64,000 nucleotides of DNA from Brachycybe producta (taxonomy: Eukaryota; Arthropoda; Diplopoda; Playtdesmida; Andrognathidae). How positions within the stretch are numbered: the stretch's first letter is position 1; each line of letters opens with the position of its first letter. The notes beneath the pieces were generated by a model that saw only the letters and a list, made by a program, of their open reading frames with translations, was not told where the DNA came from and searched no databases. Positions 39,468-52,462 of the stretch are shown piece after piece. The stretch is taken from positions 1,642,001 through 1,706,000 of the forward strand of contig JAUPFP010000041.1 in NCBI GenBank assembly GCA_036925085.1. Reading direction: 5' to 3'. A program made the translations under genes and the position numbers.

Positions 39468-42008
39468 ATGATGAATCCGTCTTCAAGTCCGGTGAGAATT
39501 GACCAGGCCAGCGGTCAATTCGAAGACTCTATCGGCGGTCGGGTTCTCCAGAACCCCCGTACGAGAAGAAATCCATTGATTTCCTATCGAGGAAATTTGA
39601 ATTTTGAAAATCGAACGATGGAAAGGGGAAATTTCCCTCATTTTCCATCGGCCGACTCTCCTTTAACAGCACGTGGAGAAGAAATGAATACAGGATCCAT
39701 GTCTTCACCGGACGCCATATTGGATGCTGCTCCGTTTGAGCGGAGCGCTCCACAGCTCAGTCCATTGTATTCTAGTGAACAGAATGGAGCTGCTACTTTC
39801 TATGGTAGACACTCCATGATGACATCATCTTCTCAAGTAAGTGAGAGAAATTTGAACAACCAATGGGGGGTTTCAACACACATAACCCCTGCACCAATTA
39901 GCATCGGGATGGGAGGAGCTACTACGTCATCAGTTTATTCTCGACCAATGATGGCTCAACAAATTCCAACAGCTGGAATTTCTTCAAGCCAATCAGGATA
40001 TTTTTATCCCATGACATCAGCACATTTTCTCACCAACCCCGTGTCAACAAATTTGAGAGGGAATTCGAATCCTTTCCCTCACGACACCACGGCTATGGAT
40101 AGGCGGGAAAATTTGAATTTTCCCCAATACTACTCTATGGGACCACACTATTATCCACAAACAATGATGCCGACATATGGCAATGTTTACTCAGATGTTA
40201 GTGGTACCCAACAGCGGGCCGCAGTTAATATGGGACCTTACTCTGGGGAGCCACAAGGGCCTTTCCCACCAATGGGGCCCCAGTATTATCAGCCTTATAC
40301 CTATCCACAGAGCAGACCACAGGGGTTTGGAACATTTGGGGGGTATCAACAGCCACCTCAGCCTGTACAGCCTGTTTTTTATGAACAGCCTGTTCAGCAT
40401 TATCAGCCTATACAGGTTACTCAACCTGTCTCCCCTGTGCAAATGTTTTCTTCTGCTCGAACTGAACAACATTTTCAACCAATTCAACCGGCTCAGCCGG
40501 AGACATCGACTCGAGCGTTTCAACCGTTACGGCCGGTACCACAAGGACAATCAAGTCGGACTGAGGTGTCTACCCAGCCTACTTTAACTTTGCGAGCTGT
40601 ACAGTCAGCTCAAACTGAACAGTCCTATCCGGTTGGATACTATGACCAATTTGCAAGTGCGGAGCGACGACAGCTCACTCAACCTGTCGTTTCGGAATCA
40701 GCGCAAGTTCCGGCCCAGTCTTCAACTGAAGGGCCGATTCCAATTGTGCAGCGCCACCAACCTGCTCTTTCCGAAGACATGAGGAGCAGGGACTTCGATA
40801 GACGACCGGAGGGAATTCCTCTTCTAATCCAAAGTGAACCCGAGCCACGGGCCGGGGCCAGAGGGACAGTAGAGGAAGCAGTCTACCACAGGCTTCCTTC
40901 CAGCCATCGAAGTGAGGAGGTCGAATCGTCACAGGAGGATTCAAGGAATGAGTGCCCACAGCCTGTAGTCCGTGAACTCACTGTGGAGGAGCTGAATCGA
41001 CGATACGGTCATCGTCATCCCCTTGACCAACTGAAACCTTTTACAGGGAATGGTCAGGTTAATGAATTTCTAGAGGAGTTTGAAACGATCGCCGCTCTAC
41101 ACGAATGGTCACCCAGACATCGCTACTTCTACATTACAACATGTGTAAAGAAGGACGCTTGCCACTGGTTGTCACAGACTAGAGCTCGTAATCCAGGTCT
41201 GGACTGGTACGGATTAAAAGAAAAGATGTTGGAAGCCTTCGGACGACCTGACGAGGATCTGATCCTGAAAAAGGAATTGACAGATATGAAGCAAAAAGAG
41301 GGAGAGCCCACTCCATCTTTCATCAGGAAATTCCTACGGTTATCCGAAAGACTTTACCCGGTTATGACTGATGGTTTGCGAATAGGACAGATTCGCGAAG
41401 CATTACACCTTACTATGAGCGATGCAGTGCTAGCCGCTCCTAGCACTAATCTGAAAGCTTTCATGGAGTATGTTGTCAACATGGAGAGCACCTTATTCTT
41501 GGCTGGGAGATGTAAGCTGAATCGAGGAGAGGATGGGGAGGAAGATCGAGCTGGAAGATCTACTGGTAGAACTTCCAGCAGGACATCAAACTCTAGATCT
41601 ACAGCGCAGGGAAACAACAATGCTGCGAATTCTTCAGGTTCAGCGTATGCACCAAGCTCGAACAACACGAATGGTTCGTCCAGGAATCCGAACCGAACCT
41701 CGACAAATCCGAGGAGCATAAAGAGTGGATCGGCGGCGACTGGAGCTGCCCGAAGCTCATCGGCTGTAAGGAAAAAAGTGGACGAGACCAAGGCAAAGTG
41801 CTACAAATGTCAAGGAATGGGACACTTCTCCAGGAACTGTCCAACACAAAATACTCTCAACGAACTCACAGACGAGGAACGTGAACTGGAGGAGCTCTAC
41901 CTGACGGATGTAGTAATTGGATCAAACGGAACGGAATTGGCTGTCATCTATCTGGAGGATAAAGTCAGCTACATTCCATTGACTGCCCTAGTTGATGGGT
42001 TAAACTAG
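39468..42008 (+). CDS. gag: Retroelement Gag polyprotein
   Basis: The 846-residue frame opens shortly after the leader. Residues 1 to about 500 are low-complexity, rich in Gln, Pro and Ser with repeated QPV/QPI motifs. About 515-690 resembles the retrotransposon Gag capsid domain, with LDQLKPFTGNGQVNEFLEEF and CHWLSQ. A Ser/Asn/Arg-rich linker follows, then one CCHC zinc knuckle, CYKCQGMGHFSRNC, near residue 778. Gag assembles the particle and the knuckle binds element RNA. The length is on the long side for Gypsy Gag because of the Gln/Pro-rich leader. Antisense frames are shadows. Confidence 0.88.
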   Translation: MMNPSSSPVRIDQASGQFEDSIGGRVLQNPRTRRNPLISYRGNLNFENRTMERGNFPHFPSADSPLTARGEEMNTGSMSSPDAILDAAPFERSAPQLSPLYSSEQNGAATFYGRHSMMTSSSQVSERNLNNQWGVSTHITPAPISIGMGGATTSSVYSRPMMAQQIPTAGISSSQSGYFYPMTSAHFLTNPVSTNLRGNSNPFPHDTTAMDRRENLNFPQYYSMGPHYYPQTMMPTYGNVYSDVSGTQQRAAVNMGPYSGEPQGPFPPMGPQYYQPYTYPQSRPQGFGTFGGYQQPPQPVQPVFYEQPVQHYQPIQVTQPVSPVQMFSSARTEQHFQPIQPAQPETSTRAFQPLRPVPQGQSSRTEVSTQPTLTLRAVQSAQTEQSYPVGYYDQFASAERRQLTQPVVSESAQVPAQSSTEGPIPIVQRHQPALSEDMRSRDFDRRPEGIPLLIQSEPEPRAGARGTVEEAVYHRLPSSHRSEEVESSQEDSRNECPQPVVRELTVEELNRRYGHRHPLDQLKPFTGNGQVNEFLEEFETIAALHEWSPRHRYFYITTCVKKDACHWLSQTRARNPGLDWYGLKEKMLEAFGRPDEDLILKKELTDMKQKEGEPTPSFIRKFLRLSERLYPVMTDGLRIGQIREALHLTMSDAVLAAPSTNLKAFMEYVVNMESTLFLAGRCKLNRGEDGEEDRAGRSTGRTSSRTSNSRSTAQGNNNAANSSGSAYAPSSNNTNGSSRNPNRTSTNPRSIKSGSAATGAARSSSAVRKKVDETKAKCYKCQGMGHFSRNCPTQNTLNELTDEERELEELYLTDVVIGSNGTELAVIYLEDKVSYIPLTALVDGLN

Positions 42009-42013
42009 GAGGG

Positions 42014-42514
42014 GTGAAGAATGAGGGGGATCCTTCACCTGAGAGTCAACGAACCCCTACGGAAACTCAAAACGGTAACGAAAATGGAAACGGAAGCGAA
42101 ACAACGATACAAACCATCGAAAAGTGGACTGAGGAAGATCTTCTGACTTGGTACGAGATGCTACAGCAATACAGGAGGCACTGTAGTGAGAGCGGATGTC
42201 GTGAAGCCTATCTAGAACAGATTGCACACTCCGGGGAGTGTTGTGCTGCCAAAAAGCAGGAGCGGGATCCAACCAAGGGTAGGACCTGCTGCAGGAAAGT
42301 AATGAAGAGCATCTGGGAGCACATCAAAGAGCAGTGCCAGCCCAAAGAAATCGGGGAATATGATGGCAAAGACGAGTCGCCTCGAGTTACAGTCATCATC
42401 AATCAAAAGCCTCTTCGTTTACTTGTCGACTCCGGAGCTTTCGCAAGTGTGCTTTCAGAAGCAAAGGTGGAAGAACTGGGTCTTCAAGTGGAGCCAATTG
42501 TAAATCTGCATCTC
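42014..42514 (+). CDS. Start of a retropepsin-like protease region
   Basis: Just beyond gag and in another frame, as is usual for Gypsy families that make Pol by frameshifting. It has a Cys-rich segment and then LRLLVDSGAFASVLS, the D-S/T-G-A active-site motif of retroviral-type aspartic proteases. The region stops at 42515, where host sequence of copy B begins; codons past that point are not part of it. Confidence 0.75.
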
Positions 42515-45077
42515 CATCTGCAAAACACACACATTTGGGGCATCAGGGTGTGCCATCCTGCAGGGCGCCTTGGTATGCGAGGTCACTCATACACGCGTGC
42601 AAAGCTGCACACATGCGTGGGTGGTGGCACACAATGTGATCACCACTTAAGGAGCTTCTTTTGTAAATAGAATTCTATGAAAAGTTTTGCAACAAATGAC
42701 ACGGCTTATTTGTTGGAACACAAGAGAAGTCCCAGAAGTCCCCAAAAGCTTGGAAATTTAAAGAACAATGATTCAAGAACTTTTAAAATTCGAAAAAATG
42801 GGTCAAAAGCCATGATTTGTCTTTGGCTTTTTTCAAAAAAATGGCCAAAAGTCGAAAAATATTTAAATGCTCTAAAAATGCCTCAGAAGGGCTCAACTGG
42901 TCCCAGAAGTCCCCCTTTTCCTTCATGAGAGTTTGCACAAGGGCGCCTTATACACCTGCAGAGGCGCTGGAAATCGTCCCCCTCTCCTTCACCACCTCTA
43001 GGTTCTAATTAATGTGCTGCGCAAATCTGTTAATGCATATTGGGAACCGGTTTGTCCCAAACCACAAACTGACCAGAACCGGTTTCCAAAAAATCGCGAA
43101 CCGCAAAAAAATTAAACCGGTTCCAAATAGAACCGGTTCGGTTCTAACCGTTGCCACCTCTATGCTTACTGCACTTTAAATTACGTTTCAAAAATAACTG
43201 CACGCAAAACGAATGTAAACGAAAATCGAACACACACCATGTTAAACAGTTATACCAGATATTGAATCATACTAATTTTATTCATGACGATAGCCTCTTC
43301 ACAGAGGCTTTAAAAGTTAACAACAATCAGACACGCTCTTAACCACAACGATATAATTCTCCAGACATCCGCACCCCCCCCCTTTTTCTAATTAACCGAG
43401 AACCAGATGAAAGCTCATCGGATCACAATTCAATAACTACTACCAGTGTTAACTGCAATAGGTTACAATCTCAGTGCTCACAACGAGGTTATTATTGAGC
43501 CACGAGATCGACTCAGATGGTTGTTACAAATGCAATAACTTATTAAGTTAAGCATACAGGCAATTAGAAATCGGGACATACAGAAGTTGACTCCGCCCTT
43601 TTTATGACGACCGGCAACTTCTAATTGGTTGGTTACGTAGTCTGACGTCACATGCAACGTCGAACCACACAACAAACCAATTAGAAGTTGCCGTTCATCA
43701 TAAAAAGGGCGGAGCCAACTTCTGTATGTCCCGATTTCTAATTGCCTGTGTTAAGCATTGCTTTGTTTTTGTACAAATTGCAACACAAACTACTTTCATT
43801 TCCCTTCAAGTATTTGTAACTTATCTTTAAATCACAAGTAATTTGATAAGTTCATTGCATCCTCCTCATTCCTGATGCAAGATAACAGACACCCATCAAA
43901 CAAACTTTAATCTAACATTACTGGAATAATAATAATAATAATAATAACTGGAAACGTTACTCATTCAGAATGTTAACAATATGGGTACAGAATTAAGTCG
44001 GGTTCACACAGAGTCATGAATTGGGCGAGAACACACCCAGTAATGCGCATGTCACACTATGCTTGTTTATTCAACACCGGAGTTCACGACCATTTCCAGT
44101 TCACACGGAGTTCTCCAACGACTATCTATTGCCGTCGCCAAATGCCGAATTCAAGACTGAAGCGGTCGTTCTCACTCCGGCATTCAGGTTGGAGTGAGCA
44201 CGACCTACACTTTTCAAGGTCGCACGTGTACGACCGCCCACTTCCACGATCACTTGTTCACATGAGGTAGTGATTACTACTGCTAGCTTACCGGTAGTGC
44301 TCTCGCCCAATTCACGACTCAGTGTGAACCCGACTTAAGGAGATTGATCATGCATGTATCCCCCCCCCTTATTCTGTGGTATGGGTGCGTGTTCAGTTCT
44401 TTAGCACATCTTTTTTTTAGCGCTCGTTGCTGTACATTGTTGTGCAAATCATAACGTTGTAACAGCTAATAGCAATTCGAGTGGCAACCTGGTCAGTCAC
44501 TTATAGTGACTATAAATGAGGTCGTAAATGCCAACTACGTCACTGACAACTTGTTAGCATATCGCCGTTTAAGAAGTGATACCACGTAACTAACAAAATA
44601 GAAATTTTACAAGAGGAACAAAAAACGTTAGAATGCAAATTTAACGTTTTGTTACACCATTTTTTTGCTAATTTTTGCAATCTTTTTTTAGCAATAATTA
44701 ATGTAATTATGTTACGAACATGACATCACAAACTTTTTTTTCCCTTAAATATTCGCAAAATCACATTAAATGGATTTGAACATCTTCCTCTGCCAGCTGT
44801 CTCTACCAGTCAATATCTTTTAAAACAAACTTTTGTTTATTTTGCGACATTTTCCGAACGATGCACTTCTTTTTTTTATGCCAAAACCTCAAAAGCACCA
44901 AAAATGTCTGTTACATGGTACCACTTATTAAACGACCATATGGTGCATCTTGGCATTTACAATATTATGGAACTGAAATGAAGTTTAACACTTTCTTTTA
45001 AAAAAATCCTAATACTGATTAATAATTTTTAATACATTCTCTTCATTTCTTAGCTTCCTGTGAATTGTATTAAAATA

Positions 45078-45596
45078 CTAGTGGGGTAACCCGTCATAAA
45101 TGACGGGAGCAAAATTCACAGAAAATTGTGCCCTGCATTAGAATTTCTTTTCCTCCGCCCTTTTATGACGTCAGACCAAGTAACAAACCAATTAGAAATT
45201 GATGACATTCATAAAAGGGCGGAGCAAAAGAAATTCTAATGCTGGGCACAATTGCCTGTGATAAATTCTAGTTTAATTTTGCTACTATTATCCCCTCCCC
45301 TTTTTATATTTGAAAGAGAAAATGAGATTTTCATTTTCTCTGGTGTGCGCATGCGCGTCGTTTTTTTTCCTCCTTTCATTTCAATTTCAGTCACCCCCTC
45401 CCACTTTTTCCCCCGCCCCGTTTCTCTCTCTCCCCCTTCTACACTTTCCAACCTTTCCCCCTTCTCCAATTTAATATCATGGGGGTCTTGGATGGGGAGT
45501 GTGCAACATATAGTTGACCTTGAGAAAAAAAGAGGTTCATTTATTCATTTAAATTTATATAAATTCCGACGTGCTGCAAGGTTTGTACAGCGTTAA
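45078..45596 (-). mobile_element. Non-autonomous Helitron with nested MITE, copy B
   Basis: Duplicate of 17278-17796. The CTAG end is at 45078-45081 and the nested MITE at 45117-45260; only trivial differences from copy A are seen. Confidence 0.75.
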
Positions 45597-48500
45597 ACAC
45601 ACACACACATACATATATAGACATATAATTGACACGTAATTGGTTTAGAAAAAAAAACTTTTTTCTATCTCCAGAAAAATATACATTTTGGCATTTACAA
45701 CGTTTTGGAAATACGGGCTTCATGTATAGGGGTCCCGTTTAAAAAAAAAGAACCGGAACACGCATTAATTTATTATTATTTGGAGGAGAAAAAGTAGTAT
45801 ATAGTGTATATGGGGCCCCTAACCAACTTCAATGAACTATAGATTATTGGAAAGTACCAAAAACATACAATAAAACGCGTGCAAAAGTTAGCATGGCATT
45901 TTTTTTTTAAATATTTACACTTTATAAGGTTGAATATTAAGGCTGTACCGATCATCCCAATTTTTTTTACCGAGCCAATACCAAACCGATCATAAAACAA
46001 AATTGGCATGCCGATCGATTTAACCGAGCCGATCATGCCGATTTTCACTACCGATTTTTTGCTGCTGGAGTTTGTTTCACAGCCGATTTCTGGTAGAGAA
46101 AGTGTAGGCTGTACACACGCAGGCATACGAACTGGGGGAGGGCAATTGCCCCACTCCCACCACTCTCCACAAAGCTGCTCAGACCAAGTCAGATTATATC
46201 GGGGAGCAGACCTAATTGTTGATTGGAAATCGGTTAACATTTGTTCGCCGATCCGATTTCTGCCGATAATTAGCAGTAAATCGGCAAAAATCGGTTCAGC
46301 AAAACCAACTCGGTACAGCCATAGTGAATATGTTGGCCAGCTTAAGTTAGGTTAAGTCAAGCTAGTCTTGGTGAGGGGGCCAAAGCCTCTAGTCTGAAGA
46401 AGAAAAAAACCCATTTAATTTAATAGGCAACACGTACACTGCATGTTATAACACCGTAGCAAAAAAAAAAAACTTTCACGTGCCATAGATATCCATGTAA
46501 ATTCTAACATTTGCACGTGTTTGGTATTTTCACCAAAATCAAAAAATTGCAACATTCGAACTCAACTGGACAAGATCTTTTCAACAAGCTTAAGTTTATT
46601 TAAATTGGTGTTGCGTAGCTATACTAGGATTCTGAAAAACAAAACATTTTCTAACAATAACAATTATTTCTCAACAAAAACAAAATACTTAAAACCTGGA
46701 CCTAACACGAAGATATAGTCAATGCCATTTAAGTAGTGTTGTAAATTTAAAAAAAAATGTTTTTTTAAAAAAAACCGTATTTTACCAAAAAAAAACGTAT
46801 TTTATATAAAAAAACGTATTTTATATAAAAAAACGTATTTTATAAAAAAACGTGTTTAAAAAAAACGCGGGAAAAGAAAAACGCAAGAAGAACGAAAATT
46901 GATCGGTTTTTAGTACGTGTCCCTGAGATTACTGAATGATTTAGTTAGAGATGTACATTAAAAAGTGTTCGTTTTTTTATAAAATCATGTTTTATTTAGA
47001 GAAAAAAAAGCTTGGGGGAGAGGTGAGGAAATGCAATAAATGCATATTTTATCATAAATGCATTTTTTTTTGTAAAATAAAAACTTTAAAAAAACATAAT
47101 ATTAAAAAAACGCGTTCATTTTCAACACTAGTAGGTTTAAGAAATGGAAATTAAGAAAAATAAAAAAAAAAAAAAAAAACGTTTTTTTTTTTTAAAACAT
47201 CAAGAAAAAAAACGTTTTTTTACAACACTACATTTAAGCATCCCGAATATAACTTATCGGGACACAGAGACAGAGGTCTAAAAACCAGAACTATTGTGGG
47301 GAAAACCGGAATGAATGGATGGCTGGTACATGTACCAGCTGAAAAAGCTAAAAAATACAAAAGTTGTAGCCTCAAAGACAACAACTAAGACAGGCAAGTG
47401 TGCCCAGCACACTAAAATTTCGTTTGCCCCGCCATTTTATGAGCGCCACCAATTTCTAATTGGTTTGTTACTTGGTCTGATGTCATAAAAGGGGGGAGGG
47501 GAAACGAAATTTTAGTGCTGGGCACACTTGCCTGTACAACTGAGCCCTTCAAACTAAAAAAAAAAATGAATTACGTCTCCGATTGCGTTCCAGGTTCAAA
47601 CAAATTGTTCAACAAACAAACAGCTCTAGCTCTGATGCGATACGGATGGACAAATTTAACCAATAAGTGATGGTTTTACGTTTCGATTCTCCACAAATGG
47701 CAAATATTCAAATACATGATAAATAATGATAGTTAGTTTTATCAATGTAGATATCATCCATTGCATGTTTTAACAAAAGCAAGGCCATATATTTCATCAA
47801 TATACGAGTAAACAAACTGTTTACCAAATTGACAACCACAATGTGACGTCACAGCTAGAAGCAAGGTCGAATGACCGAGTAGTTGTTTCATTCAAAAAAC
47901 ATTTCAAACATTTCATGGCATACTTTTTGTCTTGCCCAATTGCATTATCCAAAATAAAAAAAAATAAAAAAAACAGATGATAAAAATAGACACATCTTAT
48001 TGTAAACAACAACAACAACAACAACAACAACATAATGAAGGTAAACCAGGGGTTTGGTTCAGTGGAGGACAAGATCTGGCTCCTTCCCGTTTAAAGGATT
48101 ACAGGAAAAGCAAGGAATTAACTACCATAAAATGCAGTCATTAACATACAGGAATGTGGTTATCGCCCCTCCCACCCAAAGGTATTAGAGGACATGACAA
48201 ACCCTATTTTGTACCACACATGGAATCGGTATCCGTCGTTGATCCGGCCATGAACGGTCTCGTGAAATCAGATTCGTCAGTCCAAATCTGGCAGTCATGC
48301 CGCTCTACCTAGTTAATTGACTTGGACCGACAACAACAGTCCAGATCCGTTTGTCAATGGCTAAAAAAAGGAACGGATCTGGACTGTTAAGTACTGATCC
48401 GACCGTTAATGGGTAGTTGTACAGCAGCCCATTTCTGTGGTGTCCGGCACCACTGCCAATTTCAGATAAGCCAACCATTCTTAGATGTGAGGATCGGAGG

Positions 48501-50873
48501 TCTATAGACAACCTGTCACGGTGGTACTTTAACCACCGTAGAGCTACAGAGAACAGAGCATTGTTAGATGGAATTCTTACCAGAAGCCCCCTTTATAAGT
48601 AGACTGGGACATTCAAATCTTAATAAAGAAATAAGAGCTAGAAGTGATGCATACTCGTGGTACCCGTAATATGACGTCACAAAAAACCGTTTCATCTATC
48701 TAAGGAAACCCAGGCTTTCCACTTTTTCCAGTACATAGTTCTGTTTGTCTGAATTATACAACCACTTGGGAATTGCTCAACCTGCCACCTGGCTCTCGAG
48801 CTGGTTGCAGGTGTACTGAGTTGAATTGAATTGTGTGTATTACTGTAAAACAATGTTTGCTTGTTTTTTTATTTAAAAAAAAAACATGTTTTAACAGAGC
48901 CAACCCTTATTTAAATGAATCCACCACGTGGCATTTCAACACCAAAATTGAACCGCGTAGGATACTAACGTTACCAAACGTTGAGAAATCCCCGACTGAC
49001 ATGCGCAATGCGAACAATTGTGGTATACAAGACAGGCAATTAGGAAACGAGATGAACAGAAGTTGGCTCCGCCCTTTTTATGACGAACGGCAACTTCTAA
49101 TTGGTTGGTTATGTAGTCTGACGTCACATGCTCCGCCCCTTTTTAACGTTGAACCACACGACAAACCAATTGGAAGTTGCCGTTCGTCATAAAAAAGAGC
49201 GGAGCCAACTTCTGTTCGTCCCGATTTCTAATTGCCTGTGTAGGCCTATACAAGTCCATACTTCATTTCAATTTTAAACACTCTACAGAGATTTCTCAAA
49301 GTTTGTTAACGCTAGTTGCATGATTGGTGGATTTTGTTAATTCCATTTATTTTAATTGCTCTCTTTCATCTTGACTCAAATGATTTGCTCCAACAGGGTT
49401 TCCACTTCAATTTTTTTTTGGTGGTTGAACTGGACGATGTGTGGGTGTAAATGGACAAGCCTCGTAAGTGTGAGAAAATACACACTTGCTAAAATAATGT
49501 TTCCAATAATGAATGAGAAAAGGAGCAATTAGTTAAAAATAGATTTAACACAAAAAAAAAATACGTTCGGCCACGTCCCCACCAATTGAAAACAAAAATA
49601 GACAGAAATGATTAGTGGTGGCAACGGGTCGAATCGAACCGTTCCTACTTGAATCGGAACCAGCTCTGATTAGTTCGTTGATTTTGAGTTAAACAAGGCT
49701 CAAACCGCTTCCCAATATGCATTAGCAGATTTGCGCAGCGCATATGCGCAATATTGCGCAGTTTAGCGCGAAAATCTGCTAACGCATTTCAACCGGTTCC
49801 CAATATGCATTAGTAGATTTTCTGCAGCATATTAGTTGGAGGTGGTAAAGGGTAGAACCGAACCGAACCAGTTCCACCTATACTGGCGAACCGGTTCTAT
49901 CAGTTCCAGTAATTGTTGAACCGGTTCTACCAGTTTCGAACCGTTGACATCTCTTGAAATGGTTTGAAAAGTGTGCGGCGACTTCGAGAGACAAAAACTA
50001 ATATAATTATAAAAAGTCAGGATGGACATGCCAGAATTGATCGTGTGTACCGCACACCTTGGACGAATATTCGTCTTTATTCGTCCAAGGTACCACTCAC
50101 CCAGCCAAAGATTCAAAGTGGAACTGTTGATACTCAGGGCTTTATTTTTTACAATTATTGCAACAATGCACTTAATGCAGACCTATTTCATCAACAAAAT
50201 AAGACTTTCTTTATAATTTTACTCCTTCAGGCTGGCCCAGTAACAAATTCTCTCTCTCTCTCTCTCTATTCCAAATAATAGTAACCCTTCAAGTCATTGT
50301 CTTCACTTTATTTCTCTTTCTTCTTGAGGTTGTTCATCTTATCTTCCTCTGATATCTCGTTGTACACCATTCTCTCTCTCTCTCTCTCTCTAGTAATTCT
50401 CTTCTATTGATCCTAATTTTTCACATTTCTTTTCGGCCTATTTCACATTAATTCAGCCTCTCTTTTTGAGTTCAGCTTTTTTTTTTCTTTCTAGCCTTTT
50501 TATTAATGTGGGTTTTCGATGTAGTTAACAGGTTGTTAAGAGAGGGGGAGGAGGGGTGGGGAGGTGTCAGTTGTGGGGATATAAATTATAAATCGGCCAC
50601 CCTCTTACAGGACCCAAATAATGAAATTAGGTGGTTTTCGTCAGCTGTTCACTTATTTTTTTTTGTTGTCTAAAAACATTCCAGTTTGTAGGATTCAGTA
50701 TATACATTGTTATATACTGTACCTACCTACAATAACATTCCTTTCACCCTCCCTAGAGGCAGGAAGGGCGGGCGGACGGGCGGGCGGAAGGAGAAGATAT
50801 CGTTCGACAATTATTATGAAAAAAAATAAAGAACGAAATGATGTTGTTTTGAATTCGAACCCCATTTATTTAC

Positions 50874-51249
50874 CTGTAAGACTGAGATTCTGCCAGAGTT
50901 TTTCGATCCGACTCATCTGATGAAACACTTTGCAAGCGAGAAAAGCATTCGAAATGTCTTTTCCGGATAAGAAGGAGAACACATGAGCTAATATTTCGGG
51001 TGGTAAATGGATTACCGACATCGTTCCCATTTTACCACGAACACTACCAGAAGAGGAGAAGGATAACGACGACGGAAGATGACGATGACTACTATTACCC
51101 CCACTTTGATGACTGTTATTAGACCCACCAGCAGCAGCAGGAGGAGATCGGTTTAAGTTCTTATCCACGTTATTCGACGACGAGGAAGAACGCTGACTGC
51201 GAAACGTACGCGCAGAATCCATGATTTCACGTAGATTAAAACCACCCAT
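50874..51249 (-). CDS. FBXO31: FBXO31 exon 1, copy B (orphan in this window)
   Basis: Same coding sequence as 23068-23443: Ser/Asn-rich leader plus F-box, same start codons (51249 and 51222) and the same GTAAAT donor after phase-1 base 50874. The remaining eight exons should lie at lower coordinates within about 20 kb on the minus strand, but there the sequence is FBXO31 intron 1 and then the retroelement and PRMT5 of copy A. It could in principle splice far downstream into exons 2-9 of copy A at 10734, crossing the whole of copy A. If the duplication is an assembly artefact it is simply the other allele. Confidence 0.9.
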
Positions 51250-51977
51250 TACTCCTAATCCATAGAGAAAGAAAGAGCAAAAAAAAAACACGAACGTTCG
51301 GATCAAAATAATAAACGAATAAAAACCACTAATCAACTACAACAACGAATAAAAGCGAAAGACTAAAATAGACAACGAAAAACAGCTGCTGTTGCTGCTG
51401 CCGTCGCGATTGCAAACATACTTTTCGAAGACAAGAAGTAACACTACGCTCCGCCCTCTTCATGACGAATTTTCACAACGGCAATCCTTTTTTTGCGCAC
51501 GCCCTCTGGCGAATGGACTTACATAACGGTATGTTGTATCTTATTTCTTTACATTGCTCAATGCAAACCAAAAAGATAAACCCGACAATAAATAAATATA
51601 ATTTTATCATTATTTTTTGAAAATAAATTAATTCTGAAATTATTCTTGAATATTAGTTGTACTATTTTCATAAAACAATAAAATAAAGCTTATAAAAACT
51701 ATATACAAGTTATAAATGAATAGAATTTTTTGAATTTGAATTTGAAAAATTTATAAAAATTTATAAACAATTGCAAATAAATGATTATTAATTAAGGTGG
51801 TTCATGAACAGCTGATATTTGATGAACACTCTGATTATTCTGTCTTTCAGGAGCAAAATGAAAACTAGAGTGTTATAGAAACTAGAAAGGTAGCTCAATC
51901 ATTTGAGGGTATTTTCATGTTAAGACATAATGTTTAGACATAATTAATAGACATCGAACCAGTGGGCAGTGCGTGAA

Positions 51978-52012
<35 letters not shown>

Positions 52013-52462
52013 GGCACTGTTCCGAACTGTCGTTTAGTTACTAGTCTTCAACCTTAGACTATTACTTTACGTAAAGTAAAGGTTCAACAGCTACGGTACT
52101 AGCTCAAATGGCTCTAGCAACCAAAATAGCAATACTAAATTACTAATTAAGAATATATAGAGGAATACCCTGAATTTAAAGCTAAATTTGCTGAAATATG
52201 TTCTTGAAGAACGAAATTAGGCAGTTAACAAAATGGACATTTTTGAGTTCAATGATCTTTACGATTTTTAAGCAAATTATAGCATAATTGAAAAAAGAGT
52301 ATAAAATGATTCAAAATTAAACTGCTTTCAGTAATACATGCCAACAATTAACATAAATTAACATAAAAAAACCATTTATTGCTCCTCAAAATACAGCTTC
52401 AAGAACACTAAAAGGTAGTCAGAATTGAAACCGTGTTTTTGGACATCTCAAATTTTACTTAA

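Larger units (their letters stand above)
38654..42514 (+). mobile_element. Incomplete Ty3/Gypsy-like LTR retroelement
   Basis: Parts in order: 5' LTR (38654-39180), untranslated leader with a primer-binding-site candidate, a gag gene, and the beginning of a protease region. Reverse transcriptase, RNase H, integrase and a 3' LTR are not seen; the sequence changes to the duplicated host segment at 42515. The visible part has one large break and otherwise looks well preserved, so it is probably young, but with no second LTR the age cannot be read. It lies in what should be PRMT5 5' intronic DNA. Confidence 0.85.

Noticed and set aside
42515-42670. Continuation of the protease frame past the junction
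   Set aside because: From 42515 the codons translate FBXO31 intron sequence of copy B, so the continuation is accidental.
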